A stretch of 6,721 bases of DNA, taken from contig JAJZTU010000189.1 in the NCBI GenBank assembly GCA_021848765.1, positions 1 through 6,721 on the forward strand. Reading direction: 5' to 3'. Made by a program: the position numbers and the translations under genes. This document shows, piece by piece, positions 6,618 through 6,721 of the stretch (positions are counted from its first letter, which is position 1; each line of letters begins with the position of its first letter). This stretch comes from Bacillota bacterium (GTDB taxonomy: Bacteria; Bacillota; GCA-003054495; Carboxydocellales; JAJZTU01). Below the pieces are notes generated by a model. That model was not told the origin of the DNA. It did not search any database and was given only the letters and a program-made list of their open reading frames with translations.

Positions 6618-6721
6618 TTCAGTTTAATAAGCGGGATATTGGAAAGTTCATCCATTCACAAATGATGCAAAATTTCTTTTGTGAAGCTCCAAGTTACAAA
6701 GAGCCGGTGGTACACCCGTTT
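6605..6721 (+). pseudogene. Open frame after helicase stop, possible type III Res-like C-terminal fragment
   Basis: A frame shifted relative to the helicase is open for 39 codons, from a stop at 6602-6604 to the window edge. It has no plausible own start or ribosome-binding site. Its peptide contains VIQFNKRDIGKFIHSQ and ends with EPVVHPF. From memory this resembles a segment near the C-terminal third of type III restriction (Res)-like DEAD/DEAH proteins, which sit some genes downstream of this helicase type in defence loci. It does not look like the part of the helicase that should follow SSYNF. If right, several genes were removed between the two fragments. The identity is tentative; the open frame is directly seen. 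Confidence 0.4.

Overview
The window looks like a chromosomal segment of a Gram-positive Clostridia/Firmicutes bacterium. The gene order comEA-comEC-holA, the protein styles and the composition recall Desulfotomaculum-like Peptococcaceae, but that rank is inferred from memory only. It has two parts. The left part, to about 4450, is a G+C-rich housekeeping block on the plus strand. The right part, from about 4500 to the end, is visibly A+T-rich and reads as a decaying mobile defence island.

Left part: the 3' portion of comEA (competence DNA receptor; its membrane anchor lies before the window), complete comEC (DNA-uptake channel with a metallo-beta-lactamase domain) and complete holA (DNA polymerase III delta, the clamp-loader subunit). 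ComEA binds incoming double-stranded DNA outside the membrane and ComEC passes one strand inward. holA is a common positional neighbour of comEC in Firmicutes with a replication role. The block carries local duplications: a hexamer array inside comEA, a degenerate repeat of about 35 bp across the comEA-comEC junction, and a 28-bp direct repeat that supplies the comEC stop codon.

Right part: on the minus strand lies a DarTG-type DNA ADP-ribosylation toxin-antitoxin locus. The antitoxin gene darG is full length, with an N-terminal macrodomain and a C-terminal DarT-binding-type domain. The toxin gene darT survives only as its N-terminal and C-terminal ends, joined out of frame with the middle missing. 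Divergently on the plus strand, a SNF2-type helicase gene starts normally with its Walker A motif but stops after 145 codons. At the stop another frame opens and runs to the window edge; its sequence resembles, from memory, the C-terminal part of a type III restriction (Res)-like protein. This suggests that a multi-gene restriction-type locus collapsed through a large deletion.

The main story is a defence island placed just after holA in which both systems appear broken by internal deletions that shift the frame, while the antitoxin DarG stays intact. I see no RNA genes, CRISPR array, transposase or origin.
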